Source: Victivallales bacterium
Lineage (GTDB): Bacteria; Verrucomicrobiota; Lentisphaeria; Oligosphaerales; Oligosphaeraceae
Reading direction: 5' to 3'
NCBI GenBank assembly: GCA_017964325.1
Contig: JAGCSE010000211.1
Location: forward strand, 1 to 15,186
Length of the DNA stretch: 15,186 nt
A program made the position numbers and the translations under genes. The notes beneath the pieces were generated by a model that saw only the letters and a program-made list of their open reading frames with translations, ran no database searches and was not told the DNA's origin. Below, piece by piece: positions 1 through 5,914 of this stretch; positions within the stretch are counted from its first letter, which is position 1, and each line of letters starts with the position of its first letter.

Positions 1-36
1 GATCATCACTTTCTTAATGTCTTCGCGTTTCGGCAT
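1..36 (-). CDS. carB: Carbamoyl-phosphate synthase large subunit, N-terminal fragment (cut by window edge)
   Basis: Only the first 12 codons are inside the window, reading M-P-K-R-E-D-I-K-K-V-M-I. This matches the very conserved CarB N-terminus (MPKR-x-DIK, followed in the family by an ATP-grasp entry strand and a glycine-rich loop). The ATG at 36-34 follows a good Shine-Dalgarno, GAGGAAC, about 5-9 bases upstream on the minus strand. CarB makes carbamoyl phosphate from ammonia, bicarbonate and two ATP for pyrimidine and arginine synthesis, working with the glutaminase subunit CarA. Its neighbour upstream in transcription is an ArgA-type acetyltransferase, which fits an arginine context. The call rests on 12 residues plus a good ribosome binding site; the rest of the gene lies to the left of the window. 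Confidence 0.8.
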   Translation of the reverse strand, partial: MPKREDIKKVMI

Positions 37-126
37 GAATGTTCCTCAAGATAATGTTGCAGATTGTTACATCCTGGCCATGTCGTCTGTGAAAATCAGC
101 CATTCCATAGCACAAGCCGAAAATTA

Positions 127-154
127 AATATACACCTTGCGGGAAAATAATCAA
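127..154 (-). promoter_or_regulatory. Possible sigma70-type promoter for carB
   Basis: Read on the minus strand, TTGATT (154-149) is followed after 16 bases by TATATT (132-127). These match the TTGACA and TATAAT consensus at 4 and 5 of 6 positions. Transcription would start near 120 and leave a leader of about 84 bases before the carB ATG. I see no convincing hairpin in that leader. The 9-bp repeat array ends just upstream of this site. The call is pattern matching only; AT-rich gaps often contain such matches by chance. Confidence 0.38.
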
Positions 155-161
155 GAAAGCG

Positions 162-386
162 CCTCTAGCGTTTCTATATTCTCTAGATCTTCTAGCGCCT
201 CTAGCGCCTCTAGAGCTTCTAGCGCCTCTAGCGCCTCTAGAGCTTCTAGCGCCTCTAGAGCTTCTAGCGCCTCTAGAGCCTCTAGAGCCTCTAGATCCTC
301 TAGCGCCTCTAGAGCTTCTAGCGCCTCTAGAGCCTCTAGAGCCTCTAGAGCCTCTAGCGCCTCTAGAGCCTCTAGAGCTTCTAGTA
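162..386. repeat. 9-bp CTAG-centred tandem array, 25 in-phase units
   Basis: On the plus strand the unit is C[C/T]TCTAG[C/A]G. There are 22 well-conserved units at 189-386 and three decayed units at 162-188, all in one 9-base phase. Only three junction types between well-formed units occur: CG|CC, AG|CC and AG|CT; CG|CT never does. There is higher-order structure: a 27-base block at 189-215 is repeated exactly at 216-242, and an 18-base block at 243-260 is repeated exactly at 261-278. This points to growth by duplication of blocks. Many units carry the 8-base palindrome CTCTAGAG. The array lies between the argA stop and the possible carB promoter. It has no spacers, so it is not a CRISPR. The open frame it creates on the plus strand is low-complexity Ser/Ala/Arg and is not a believable gene. 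Confidence 0.95.
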
Positions 387-398
387 TTTGTCTTTACT

Positions 399-426
399 TT
401 ATGCTTTAAACTTTAGTCTTTAAGCT
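399..426. repeat. Heptamer run (TTANNCT type) over the 3' end of argA
   Basis: Four consecutive 7-base units on the plus strand, TTATGCT, TTAAACT, TTAGTCT and TTAAGCT, share TTA at positions 1-3 and CT at 6-7. The argA stop codon (408-406) is the TTA of the second unit, so two units encode the last argA residues and the rest lie beyond the stop. A weaker relative is at 8517-8537, over the stop of the ABC transporter gene; both share the string GCTTTAAACT. The run is short and degenerate, so chance is not excluded. Confidence 0.55.
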
Positions 427-909
427 TATTACAAGAGCTTTTTCATTGCAAGCATCGAATTTCGGGCATTGCCGGCAGTCCGCCCAGATTTTCTCACGGA
501 ATTTGTCATCCCTATGGAACGTCTGGATGGGCACTTCTGTAAATCCAAGCTGCAGAAAGAGATTCGGGCGCAATGTCAGCGTGAACACAAGCATGCCATC
601 CAATTTTACCGCCTTTTCAATGCAACTTTCCACAAGGCGCGTGCCGAAGCCACGCCCCTTGAAAGCATCGTCAACGGCAAGCGAACGGATTTCATACAAT
701 CCATCGCCATAGCTGCGCAATGCAGCACAACCTACAAGACGGCTGCCGTCGCGTATCACTAGAAAGTTCTTCAAATGCAACTGGATATCGTCTTTGCTCC
801 GCGCCAAAAGCAACTGTTTCTCCGCATTTGGAGCCAAAAGTTCGAAGATGCCATCAATATCGTTTTCCGTCGCCGACTCAATCGGCGGCATTTTAATCGA
901 TTCCAACAT
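406..909 (-). CDS. argA: GNAT acetyltransferase, probable short-form N-acetylglutamate synthase
   Basis: A 167-residue single GNAT domain. The acetyl-CoA pyrophosphate loop is visible as KGRGFGT (84-90), after the usual beta-strand 'EIRSLAVDD' (73-81). The C-terminal part, W-x-DC-x2-CPKF-x2-C-x-E (142-155), is a signature I associate with short, stand-alone ArgA-type N-acetyltransferases that start arginine synthesis by acetylating glutamate. The amino-acid kinase domain of E. coli ArgA is absent, as is normal for the short form. The start at 909 is supported by a strong GGGAGGA eight bases upstream. It lies 37 bp after accA and upstream of carB, whose product also feeds arginine synthesis. 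Three cysteines (C145, C148, C154) could bind a metal, which is inference. The last residues (SLKTKV) are encoded by heptamer repeat DNA. The GNAT fold is certain; the substrate is likely but unproven. Confidence 0.75.
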   Translation of the reverse strand: MLESIKMPPIESATENDIDGIFELLAPNAEKQLLLARSKDDIQLHLKNFLVIRDGSRLVGCAALRSYGDGLYEIRSLAVDDAFKGRGFGTRLVESCIEKAVKLDGMLVFTLTLRPNLFLQLGFTEVPIQTFHRDDKFREKIWADCRQCPKFDACNEKALVISLKTKV

Positions 910-946
910 ATATCAATCCTCCCTGTGGACGATGAAAAACACAAAA

Positions 947-1900
947 TCATTCTTCAAAACGTCCAAGTCGTCGGAATCGATTGTAACGGTCATTACGCAG
1001 TTCTTCGGGGGAAAGCTTCTGCAAATCATTTAAATGGCGTTGGATGGACTGTTTCAGCAAACGTGCGGCTTCTACAAAGTCTTGATGCGCACCGCCATTT
1101 GGTTCCGCCACGACTTCGTCAGCGACACCCAGTTCCAGCAGGTCGCCGCTCGTCAGATGCAAAGCCTCCGCCGCCTTCGGAATCGCATCATTCGACCGCC
1201 ACAGAATGGCCGCGCATCCTTCTGGCGTAATGACCGAATAATAGGCGTATTCCTGCATCAGCACGCGGTTTCCGACGGCGATGCCAAGCGCTCCGCCACT
1301 GCCGCCCTCACCCGTCACCACGCAGATGACGGGAACGGACAGACGGAACATCTCCCGCAAATTCAACGCTATCGCCTCGCCGATGTGCCGTTCCTCCGCG
1401 CCAATGCCCGGATATGCTCCAGGCGTGTCGATAAACGTGATGATCGGGCAACATGCCTTTTCGGCCAACTGCATCAACCGCAACGCTTTGCGATACCCTT
1501 CGGGCAACGCGCTCCCGAAATTCACCGCCATGTTCTGCTTCAGGTTGCGGCCTTTCTGTGTCGCCAAAACCATTACTGGCTGGCGTTCCAGCTTGGCAAA
1601 GCCGCCGATGAGCGTCCTGTCGTCCGCGAAACGGCGATCTCCATGCAATTCCAGAAAATCTGTAAATATCTCTTGGATATATTCCTGCGGATGGGGCCGC
1701 TGGGGATGGCGTGCCAGTTGTATGATTTCCCAAGGCGACAGCATGGAGAAAATCTTCCTCTTGAGTTTTGGGAAAATGGTATTCAGCTCGGACACGCCAT
1801 ATGTAATGTCCAAGTCATGAGCCTTGCCAAACTGTCGGACGGCGGCGATCTTCTCCGCCAAATCCTCCAATGGCTGTTCAAAATCAAATGACGATGACAT
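947..1900 (-). CDS. accA: Acetyl-CoA carboxylase carboxyltransferase subunit alpha
   Basis: 317 residues, close to the E. coli length of 319. AccA and AccD form the carboxyltransferase that moves the carboxyl group from biotin on AccB to acetyl-CoA, giving malonyl-CoA for fatty acid synthesis in the cytoplasm. Family motifs are clear: HGDRRFADD (86-94), PEGYRKALRLM (133-143), TPGAYPG (159-165), the oxyanion-hole glycine run GEGGSGGA (197-204) and YSVITPEGCAAILW (221-234). The N-terminal helical region (about 5-60) is present. The ATG at 1900 has only a weak GGAA upstream, in a leader with two competing hairpins (separate entry). accD is not in the window. The neighbours are an L,D-transpeptidase upstream and argA downstream, so there is no fatty acid cluster here. 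Confidence 0.97.
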   Translation of the reverse strand: MSSSFDFEQPLEDLAEKIAAVRQFGKAHDLDITYGVSELNTIFPKLKRKIFSMLSPWEIIQLARHPQRPHPQEYIQEIFTDFLELHGDRRFADDRTLIGGFAKLERQPVMVLATQKGRNLKQNMAVNFGSALPEGYRKALRLMQLAEKACCPIITFIDTPGAYPGIGAEERHIGEAIALNLREMFRLSVPVICVVTGEGGSGGALGIAVGNRVLMQEYAYYSVITPEGCAAILWRSNDAIPKAAEALHLTSGDLLELGVADEVVAEPNGGAHQDFVEAARLLKQSIQRHLNDLQKLSPEELRNDRYNRFRRLGRFEE

Positions 1901-1906
1901 AATGAT

Positions 1907-1951
1907 GTCTGTTCCAAATACTTAAATGGAGGCTTACGTCTGAACAGACGT
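1907..1951 (-). promoter_or_regulatory. accA leader with two mutually exclusive hairpins
   Basis: In the minus-strand transcript, positions 1951-1936 read ACGTCTGTTCAGACGT, a palindrome that can fold as a 6-bp stem with a GTTC loop. Its core GTCTGTTC (1949-1942) is also a perfect 8-base complement of GAACAGAC (1914-1907), which lies 7-14 bases before the accA ATG, in the ribosome binding region. One fold would leave the start region free and the other would cover it. No U-run follows the palindrome, so it is not a standard terminator. The pairing is seen in the sequence; a switch function is inference. It could equally be a dyad operator. Confidence 0.4.
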
Positions 1952-1961
1952 GAAAAGCAAC

Positions 1962-3161
1962 CTATTCCACGATGGTGACACGCGTCTTCATCACGTTGGG
2001 TTCGGGAATGAAATCAAAGAGTTCTTCGACTTCTTCATTGCGCATACGCACACAACCTGCGGAAGCCGCCTGCCCGATGCTGCCAGGATCAATCGTCCCA
2101 TGGATGCCGTAGCCGCGGATGCCCATGTCAGTATCCGTCCCTTCAACAGGCGTCAGCCCCATCCAGCGGGTTCCAATGATGTTTTCGGGATGCCCGTATG
2201 GCAGCGGATCACGTCCGGGCGGAGCCCACGTAGGCTCGCGGCTCTTGTTCAAAATCTCGAACACGCCGACGGGCGTTTGGTCGTAAGCACCGACACTGAC
2301 CCGATATACGCGATACAATTGTCCGTTCAGATAAAGGCTCAACGTATATTGGCTTTTCGACACTTTGATGGACCACGTCCCTTCGATGTATTTCAGACTG
2401 TCACCAGGGTGAATCGTCGAATTCGTCTTCGACAATTTGTTGATTCTCTGTAATGCCTGCACCGTCGTCTTCAACTTGTAGGCAATGCGCGTAAGATTAT
2501 CGCCCTTCTGGATGACATACCGTTTCTTTTCGGGAACCATCGACGGTGAATTCATGATGAGCGAGTTCACTTTGTTCAGCAAATCCGTCGCACGGAACCA
2601 CGCCTTGCCGTATTCGACAACCTTCGGATCCTGCAACGCCTTGTGGATGAGCGGCCTAGCGGCGGCAATCGTCTTCGCGTCATACTGGGCTTGTGCCGTT
2701 TCCAACAACATATTGAAATTTTGCATTCCCTCTTCCTGCACAGGCGGCTGTGCAGCAACGGCGACAGGCTGGACGACAGGCGGCTGCGGCGCTGGAGGCT
2801 TTGCAACTGGTTCTGCCGGCTTCACATCAGCCTTGGGAGCAACGGGTTCCGTCACTGGCGGCTTTGGCGGCTGCGGCTTATCCGCCACCTGCGGTTGCGC
2901 AGGTTTCACTTCTACAGGCTTGTCTCCGGGCACGACCGGCGGCTCCATCGGCCCCTTCGCTTCCGCCTTCACAGGCGGCTTCTCCGTCAGTTCCGGCGGC
3001 TTCTTGCTGTCCGTCGCCGCCGGCTTCTTCGTCGATGCAACTTTCGGCTTGTTCTGCTCTTGTACAACTGGCGGCTTCCACGAATGCCACCCGATGTAGC
3101 ACAATCCAACCAGCACAATCGTCAAAAATACAATCAATGGTATCTTGTACATCGTATTCAT
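1962..3161 (-). CDS. Membrane-anchored LysM / L,D-transpeptidase (YkuD domain)
   Basis: 399 residues. The order is a membrane segment at about 6-25 (type II anchor), a Pro/Lys/Val-rich linker at about 29-142, a short helical region, a LysM peptidoglycan-binding domain at about 213-259 (YVIQKGDNLTRIAYKLK), and a YkuD catalytic domain at 263-399. The active-site motif is complete: GIHG with His354, then SAGCVRMRN with the nucleophile Cys370. Such enzymes make 3-3 cross-links in peptidoglycan or attach proteins to it, in the periplasm; the linker would span from the membrane to the wall. Two starts each have a good Shine-Dalgarno: ATG 3161 (AGGAG), used here because the membrane segment then begins at once, and ATG 3203 (AAGGAG), which adds 14 residues. 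The gene lies 107 bp after cimA and 61 bp before accA, with no link in function to either. Confidence 0.93.
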   Translation of the reverse strand: MNTMYKIPLIVFLTIVLVGLCYIGWHSWKPPVVQEQNKPKVASTKKPAATDSKKPPELTEKPPVKAEAKGPMEPPVVPGDKPVEVKPAQPQVADKPQPPKPPVTEPVAPKADVKPAEPVAKPPAPQPPVVQPVAVAAQPPVQEEGMQNFNMLLETAQAQYDAKTIAAARPLIHKALQDPKVVEYGKAWFRATDLLNKVNSLIMNSPSMVPEKKRYVIQKGDNLTRIAYKLKTTVQALQRINKLSKTNSTIHPGDSLKYIEGTWSIKVSKSQYTLSLYLNGQLYRVYRVSVGAYDQTPVGVFEILNKSREPTWAPPGRDPLPYGHPENIIGTRWMGLTPVEGTDTDMGIRGYGIHGTIDPGSIGQAASAGCVRMRNEEVEELFDFIPEPNVMKTRVTIVE

Positions 3162-3241
3162 GTTTTCTCCTGACAGGTTCAATGTGAACTCTCGTTCCTT
3201 CATCCCTCTGCTCCTTTTCAATATATTCCTTGTAATGGTTC

Positions 3242-3265
3242 TTTGCAATCACTTCAAATTGCAAA
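3242..3265. other. Perfect 8-bp inverted repeat just after the cimA stop
   Basis: TTTGCAAT (3242-3249) and ATTGCAAA (3258-3265) are exact reverse complements with an 8-base loop. The repeat starts four bases after the cimA stop codon in the direction of transcription. In the transcript no U-run follows the second arm, so it does not look like an intrinsic terminator. It could protect the 3' end of the mRNA, act as a binding site upstream of the L,D-transpeptidase gene, or be chance. The remaining gap to 3161 holds the two candidate ribosome binding sites of that gene. Confidence 0.45.
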
Positions 3266-3268
3266 ACT

Positions 3269-4843
3269 TCAACATAAGACATCCAGCTTGTATTCAATCG
3301 AATCGACCAGCGCCTTCCAACTGGCCTCGACGATGTCCGTCGAAACGCCGATCGTCGTCCACACATTCACACCGTCGCTTGATTCAATCAAGACGCGTAC
3401 ACGTGCGGCCGCCGCAGACTCCGTGTCAATGACACGGACTTTGAAATCGGTCAACTGCACTTTCGCCAGACTTGGATAAAACACGTTTAACGCGCGTCTT
3501 AACGCCTGGTCCAAGGCATGGACTGGCCCGTTGCCCAAGGCCGCCGTCACTTCCGTGCTGTCGCCGACTTTGATTTCAATCATCGCCATGCACTGCGCAC
3601 GCCCGTCCGGCGACGGAAACTCCCCAGTCGTTTTATACAGAATCAGCTCGAAATGCGGATGATGCCATCCCAACGTCCGACGAATCATCAGCTCCAGACT
3701 CGCATCCGCCGCCTCGAACTGATACCCTTCATGCTCCAATTCCTTCAACTGCCCTACAATCCGCGAAACCTCAGGCGAGTCTTTCGTGAACGATGGTGCG
3801 AAGGAACGCATCTTCTCCAGAATCGTCGAACGACCTGCCATTTCAGACAAAAGAAAACGCCTGTGGTTCCCAATCAGCGACGGCGACACGTGTTCGTATG
3901 ATTCTGTATTCTTGCTCATGCCGTCAATGTGCATCCCCCCCTTGTGCGCAAATGCGCTCCGACCAATATACGGCTTGTCACTCGGAATCGAAACGTTCAT
4001 GATTTCTGCCAGCCGCAGAGCGACATCTGTAAGCATTTCCAATCTCGTTATTTGGCACTTGCAGTTCTTTTTCAGCAGCAGGTTCGGGATCAAAATGCTC
4101 AAATCCGCATTGCCGCAACGTTCGCCACAACCCAGAAACGTTCCCTGTACAAGACGAACGCCCGTATCGACCGCCAGCATCGAGTTCGCGACAGCGCATC
4201 CGATGTCATTGTGGCAATGCACCCCAAGCATCACGTCTGGATAACGCTTCACAATATGCTCCGATGCCTTGCGCACTTCCATCGGCGCACTCCCCCCGCG
4301 CGTATCACACAAGCTGACGGAGTCCGCTCCCGCCGCGATCGCCGTCTCAACCGCCTTCAATGCGTAAACGCCATCCTCCGCATAACCGTCGAAAAAATGT
4401 TCCGCATCAAAAAGCACTTCGCGCCCATGTTCTTTAAAGAACACGACCGTCTCCCGAATCATCGCCAAATTCTCCTCCGGCGAAACGCGCAATACGCTCT
4501 CCACCTGCGACAAGCAAGTTTTTCCAAAAATCACAACGGCAGGCGTTTCCGCCGCCAGCAATGCCTGCAAACTGTCATCGGCATCCACCGACAGACCGCC
4601 GCGTCGAGTCGCCCCAAACGCACACAACCGCGCATGCTTCCACTTCACATCTCGCGTCTTGCGAAAGAAATCCATGTCCTTCGGATTCGAGCCTGGATTT
4701 CCTGCTTCGATGTAATCGATTCCAAAATCATCCAGCGTTCGGACGATATTCACCTTGTCCTGCAACGAAAACGAAATGCCCTCCCCCTGCGCACCGTCGC
4801 GCAAGGTCGAATCCAACAGCTTGATTTGTCGTTTGCCAGCCAT
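3269..4843 (-). CDS. cimA: (R)-citramalate synthase
   Basis: 524 residues, typical for CimA. It condenses acetyl-CoA with pyruvate to (R)-citramalate, the first step of the threonine-independent route to isoleucine. The HMGL-like TIM barrel comes first: LLDSTLRDGAQGEG (9-22) with metal ligand D16, GVHCHNDIGCAVANS (207-221) with metal ligands H209 and H211, then GTFLGCGERCGNADL (234-248). A linker with HKGGMHIDGMSKN (300-312) follows, then the LeuA-type regulatory domain (about 395-520), where isoleucine feedback acts in the family. One oddity is LCDTRGG (178-184), where I expect DTNGG. The frame is open to 4885, but the extra 14 codons come from a U-rich leader, and the family N-terminus fits MAGKRQIKLLD at 4843. 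No Shine-Dalgarno precedes this ATG. Homocitrate or isopropylmalate synthase is much less likely given the motifs and length. Confidence 0.93.
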   Translation of the reverse strand: MAGKRQIKLLDSTLRDGAQGEGISFSLQDKVNIVRTLDDFGIDYIEAGNPGSNPKDMDFFRKTRDVKWKHARLCAFGATRRGGLSVDADDSLQALLAAETPAVVIFGKTCLSQVESVLRVSPEENLAMIRETVVFFKEHGREVLFDAEHFFDGYAEDGVYALKAVETAIAAGADSVSLCDTRGGSAPMEVRKASEHIVKRYPDVMLGVHCHNDIGCAVANSMLAVDTGVRLVQGTFLGCGERCGNADLSILIPNLLLKKNCKCQITRLEMLTDVALRLAEIMNVSIPSDKPYIGRSAFAHKGGMHIDGMSKNTESYEHVSPSLIGNHRRFLLSEMAGRSTILEKMRSFAPSFTKDSPEVSRIVGQLKELEHEGYQFEAADASLELMIRRTLGWHHPHFELILYKTTGEFPSPDGRAQCMAMIEIKVGDSTEVTAALGNGPVHALDQALRRALNVFYPSLAKVQLTDFKVRVIDTESAAAARVRVLIESSDGVNVWTTIGVSTDIVEASWKALVDSIEYKLDVLC

Positions 4844-4990
4844 GCCAATTAAACGAACGAAAAACAACCCAATAAACAATAACAACTAATAAACGAATGA
4901 AGAATACAAAAACTTAAAAAACAACAAAAAAAATGAATGAATCAACCAAAAAATGGAATAGATTAACAACGACAAGAACACATAAGAAAA
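4844..4990 (-). other. U-rich, SD-less gap upstream of cimA
   Basis: The gap between the ribokinase stop and cimA is strongly skewed. By my count 83 of 130 bases (4861-4990) are A on the plus strand and only 11 are G, so the transcript is about 64 percent U. I see no hairpin, no ordered promoter pair that I would defend, and no Shine-Dalgarno before the cimA ATG. An unstructured U-rich leader could load ribosomes through protein S1. The region might also be decayed heptamer repeat, as the AATT-type run adjoins it at 4991. Confidence 0.5.
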
Positions 4991-5018
4991 TAATTATGAA
5001 TTGCGAATTGTGAACTGA
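4991..5018. repeat. Heptamer run (AATT type) that encodes the ribokinase C-terminus
   Basis: Four 7-base units on the plus strand: TAATTAT, GAATTGC, GAATTGT, GAACTGA. Positions 4990-5003 are identical to 13261-13274, the start of the long heptamer array, so this is the same repeat family. The ribokinase stop (4996-4994) lies in the first unit, and the other units encode its last residues (about F-T-I-R-N-S). The repeat has thus become part of a protein-coding end. Confidence 0.75.
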
Positions 5019-5887
5019 AAAGGAATCGAGTCCATAGCGCCAGGCTTCGTCACCGTGATGGAAGAGGCTTTTGCAGCCATGTCCATCGCCTGCTGTACAC
5101 TCGCCCCCCATGTCAGCTCCGCAAGAATATACCCCGTGAACGTATCGCCCGCCGCCGTCGTATCAACCGCCTTCACAGGATACGCCTTCTGCCGGACGAT
5201 GCCTGTCGCCGCCGACCACAACACGGAGCCTGCTTCGCCCAGCGTCACGCAGACCATCGCTTTCGGATAGGCTGCAGAAAGAATCTCAAGCAGTTCTTCC
5301 GCAGGTGTTTCGACAGGCTTTCGAGCCAATCCTGCCGCCTCGTGTTCGTTCAAAATGAACAAATCAACTGCCTCCAGCGGATACCCGAACACGCCTTCGT
5401 CAAACGGTGCAGGATTGAAGCAGACCTTCATGCCAGCCGCCTGGCCGGCCGCCATGGCATCCGCCGTCACGTTGATCTCGTTCTGCAAAACCAACCAATC
5501 ACCTGGCTCTGCATCTTTCAGCACATCTGCAACTTGCGACTTTGAAATCGCCTGGTTCGCACCACCGAACAGCACGATGCTGTTCTGCCCCGAAGCCGCT
5601 ACCTGAATGATGGCATGACCACCATGGATGTCTTTGGAAATCAACACATGGCGCACATCAACGCCCTCTTTCGCCAATCGGTCTCGCATCCACGCCGTAT
5701 CTTCTCCCAGCAACCCCGCGTGCCAAATTTCCGCTCCCGCACGTTTCAACGCAACGGACTGGTTCGCACCCTTTCCGCCTGGATTCACTTGCATGGACGA
5801 ACTCGCAAGCGTCTCGCCCGGCTTCACAATATGCTCCAACTGATACACATAATCTACATTTATCGAGCCAAAATTGATGATTTTCAT
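4994..5887 (-). CDS. rbsK: Ribokinase (PfkB family sugar kinase)
   Basis: 297 residues, close to the usual ribokinase length of about 305. It phosphorylates ribose (or a similar pentose) at O5 with ATP in the cytoplasm. The substrate-binding entry GSINVD (7-12), PfkB signature 1 around GGKGANQSVALKRAG (37-51), the lid strands that follow, N-x-x-E (177-184 region, LNEHEAAG), and signature 2 DTTAAGDTF (242-250) with catalytic base D248 are all visible, as is the C-terminal GAMDSIP (283-289). The start at 5887 has a modest AAAGGG upstream. It lies 27 bp after mutS and is probably co-transcribed with it. No ribose transporter or regulator is nearby. The last residues derive from heptamer repeat DNA. 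A related PfkB specificity such as deoxyribokinase is possible. Confidence 0.88.
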   Translation of the reverse strand: MKIINFGSINVDYVYQLEHIVKPGETLASSSMQVNPGGKGANQSVALKRAGAEIWHAGLLGEDTAWMRDRLAKEGVDVRHVLISKDIHGGHAIIQVAASGQNSIVLFGGANQAISKSQVADVLKDAEPGDWLVLQNEINVTADAMAAGQAAGMKVCFNPAPFDEGVFGYPLEAVDLFILNEHEAAGLARKPVETPAEELLEILSAAYPKAMVCVTLGEAGSVLWSAATGIVRQKAYPVKAVDTTAAGDTFTGYILAELTWGASVQQAMDMAAKASSITVTKPGAMDSIPFQFTIRNS

Positions 5888-5914
5888 AGTGTGAACCCTT
5901 TTATCCCTGATTTT

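Noticed and set aside
162..386. A CRISPR array
   Set aside because: The units follow each other with no unique spacers, and no cas gene is in the window.
137..409. A plus-strand open frame of 90 codons rich in Ser, Ala and Arg
   Set aside because: It starts at TTG without a ribosome binding site and is a direct translation of the 9-bp satellite array; period 9 keeps the frame open for free.
1034..1891. A plus-strand frame opposite accA
   Set aside because: Shadow of accA, no ribosome binding site or domain.
1936..1951. An intrinsic terminator between the L,D-transpeptidase and accA
   Set aside because: The palindrome has no U-run after it on either strand in the expected place.
2485..3187. 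Gly-rich and Ala-rich plus-strand frames over the L,D-transpeptidase gene
   Set aside because: They are complements of the Pro/Lys linker codons; the low complexity comes from that linker.
3204..3248. A start of the L,D-transpeptidase at 3248
   Set aside because: That ATG lies in the inverted repeat and has no ribosome binding site; the two later ATGs both have good ones.
3929..4852. A plus-strand frame opposite cimA
   Set aside because: Shadow of a clear cimA; Arg/His/Gln-rich with no motif.
4844..4885. An N-terminal extension of cimA starting at 4885
   Set aside because: The extra 14 residues are hydrophobic products of the U-rich leader and the family N-terminus aligns with the ATG at 4843.
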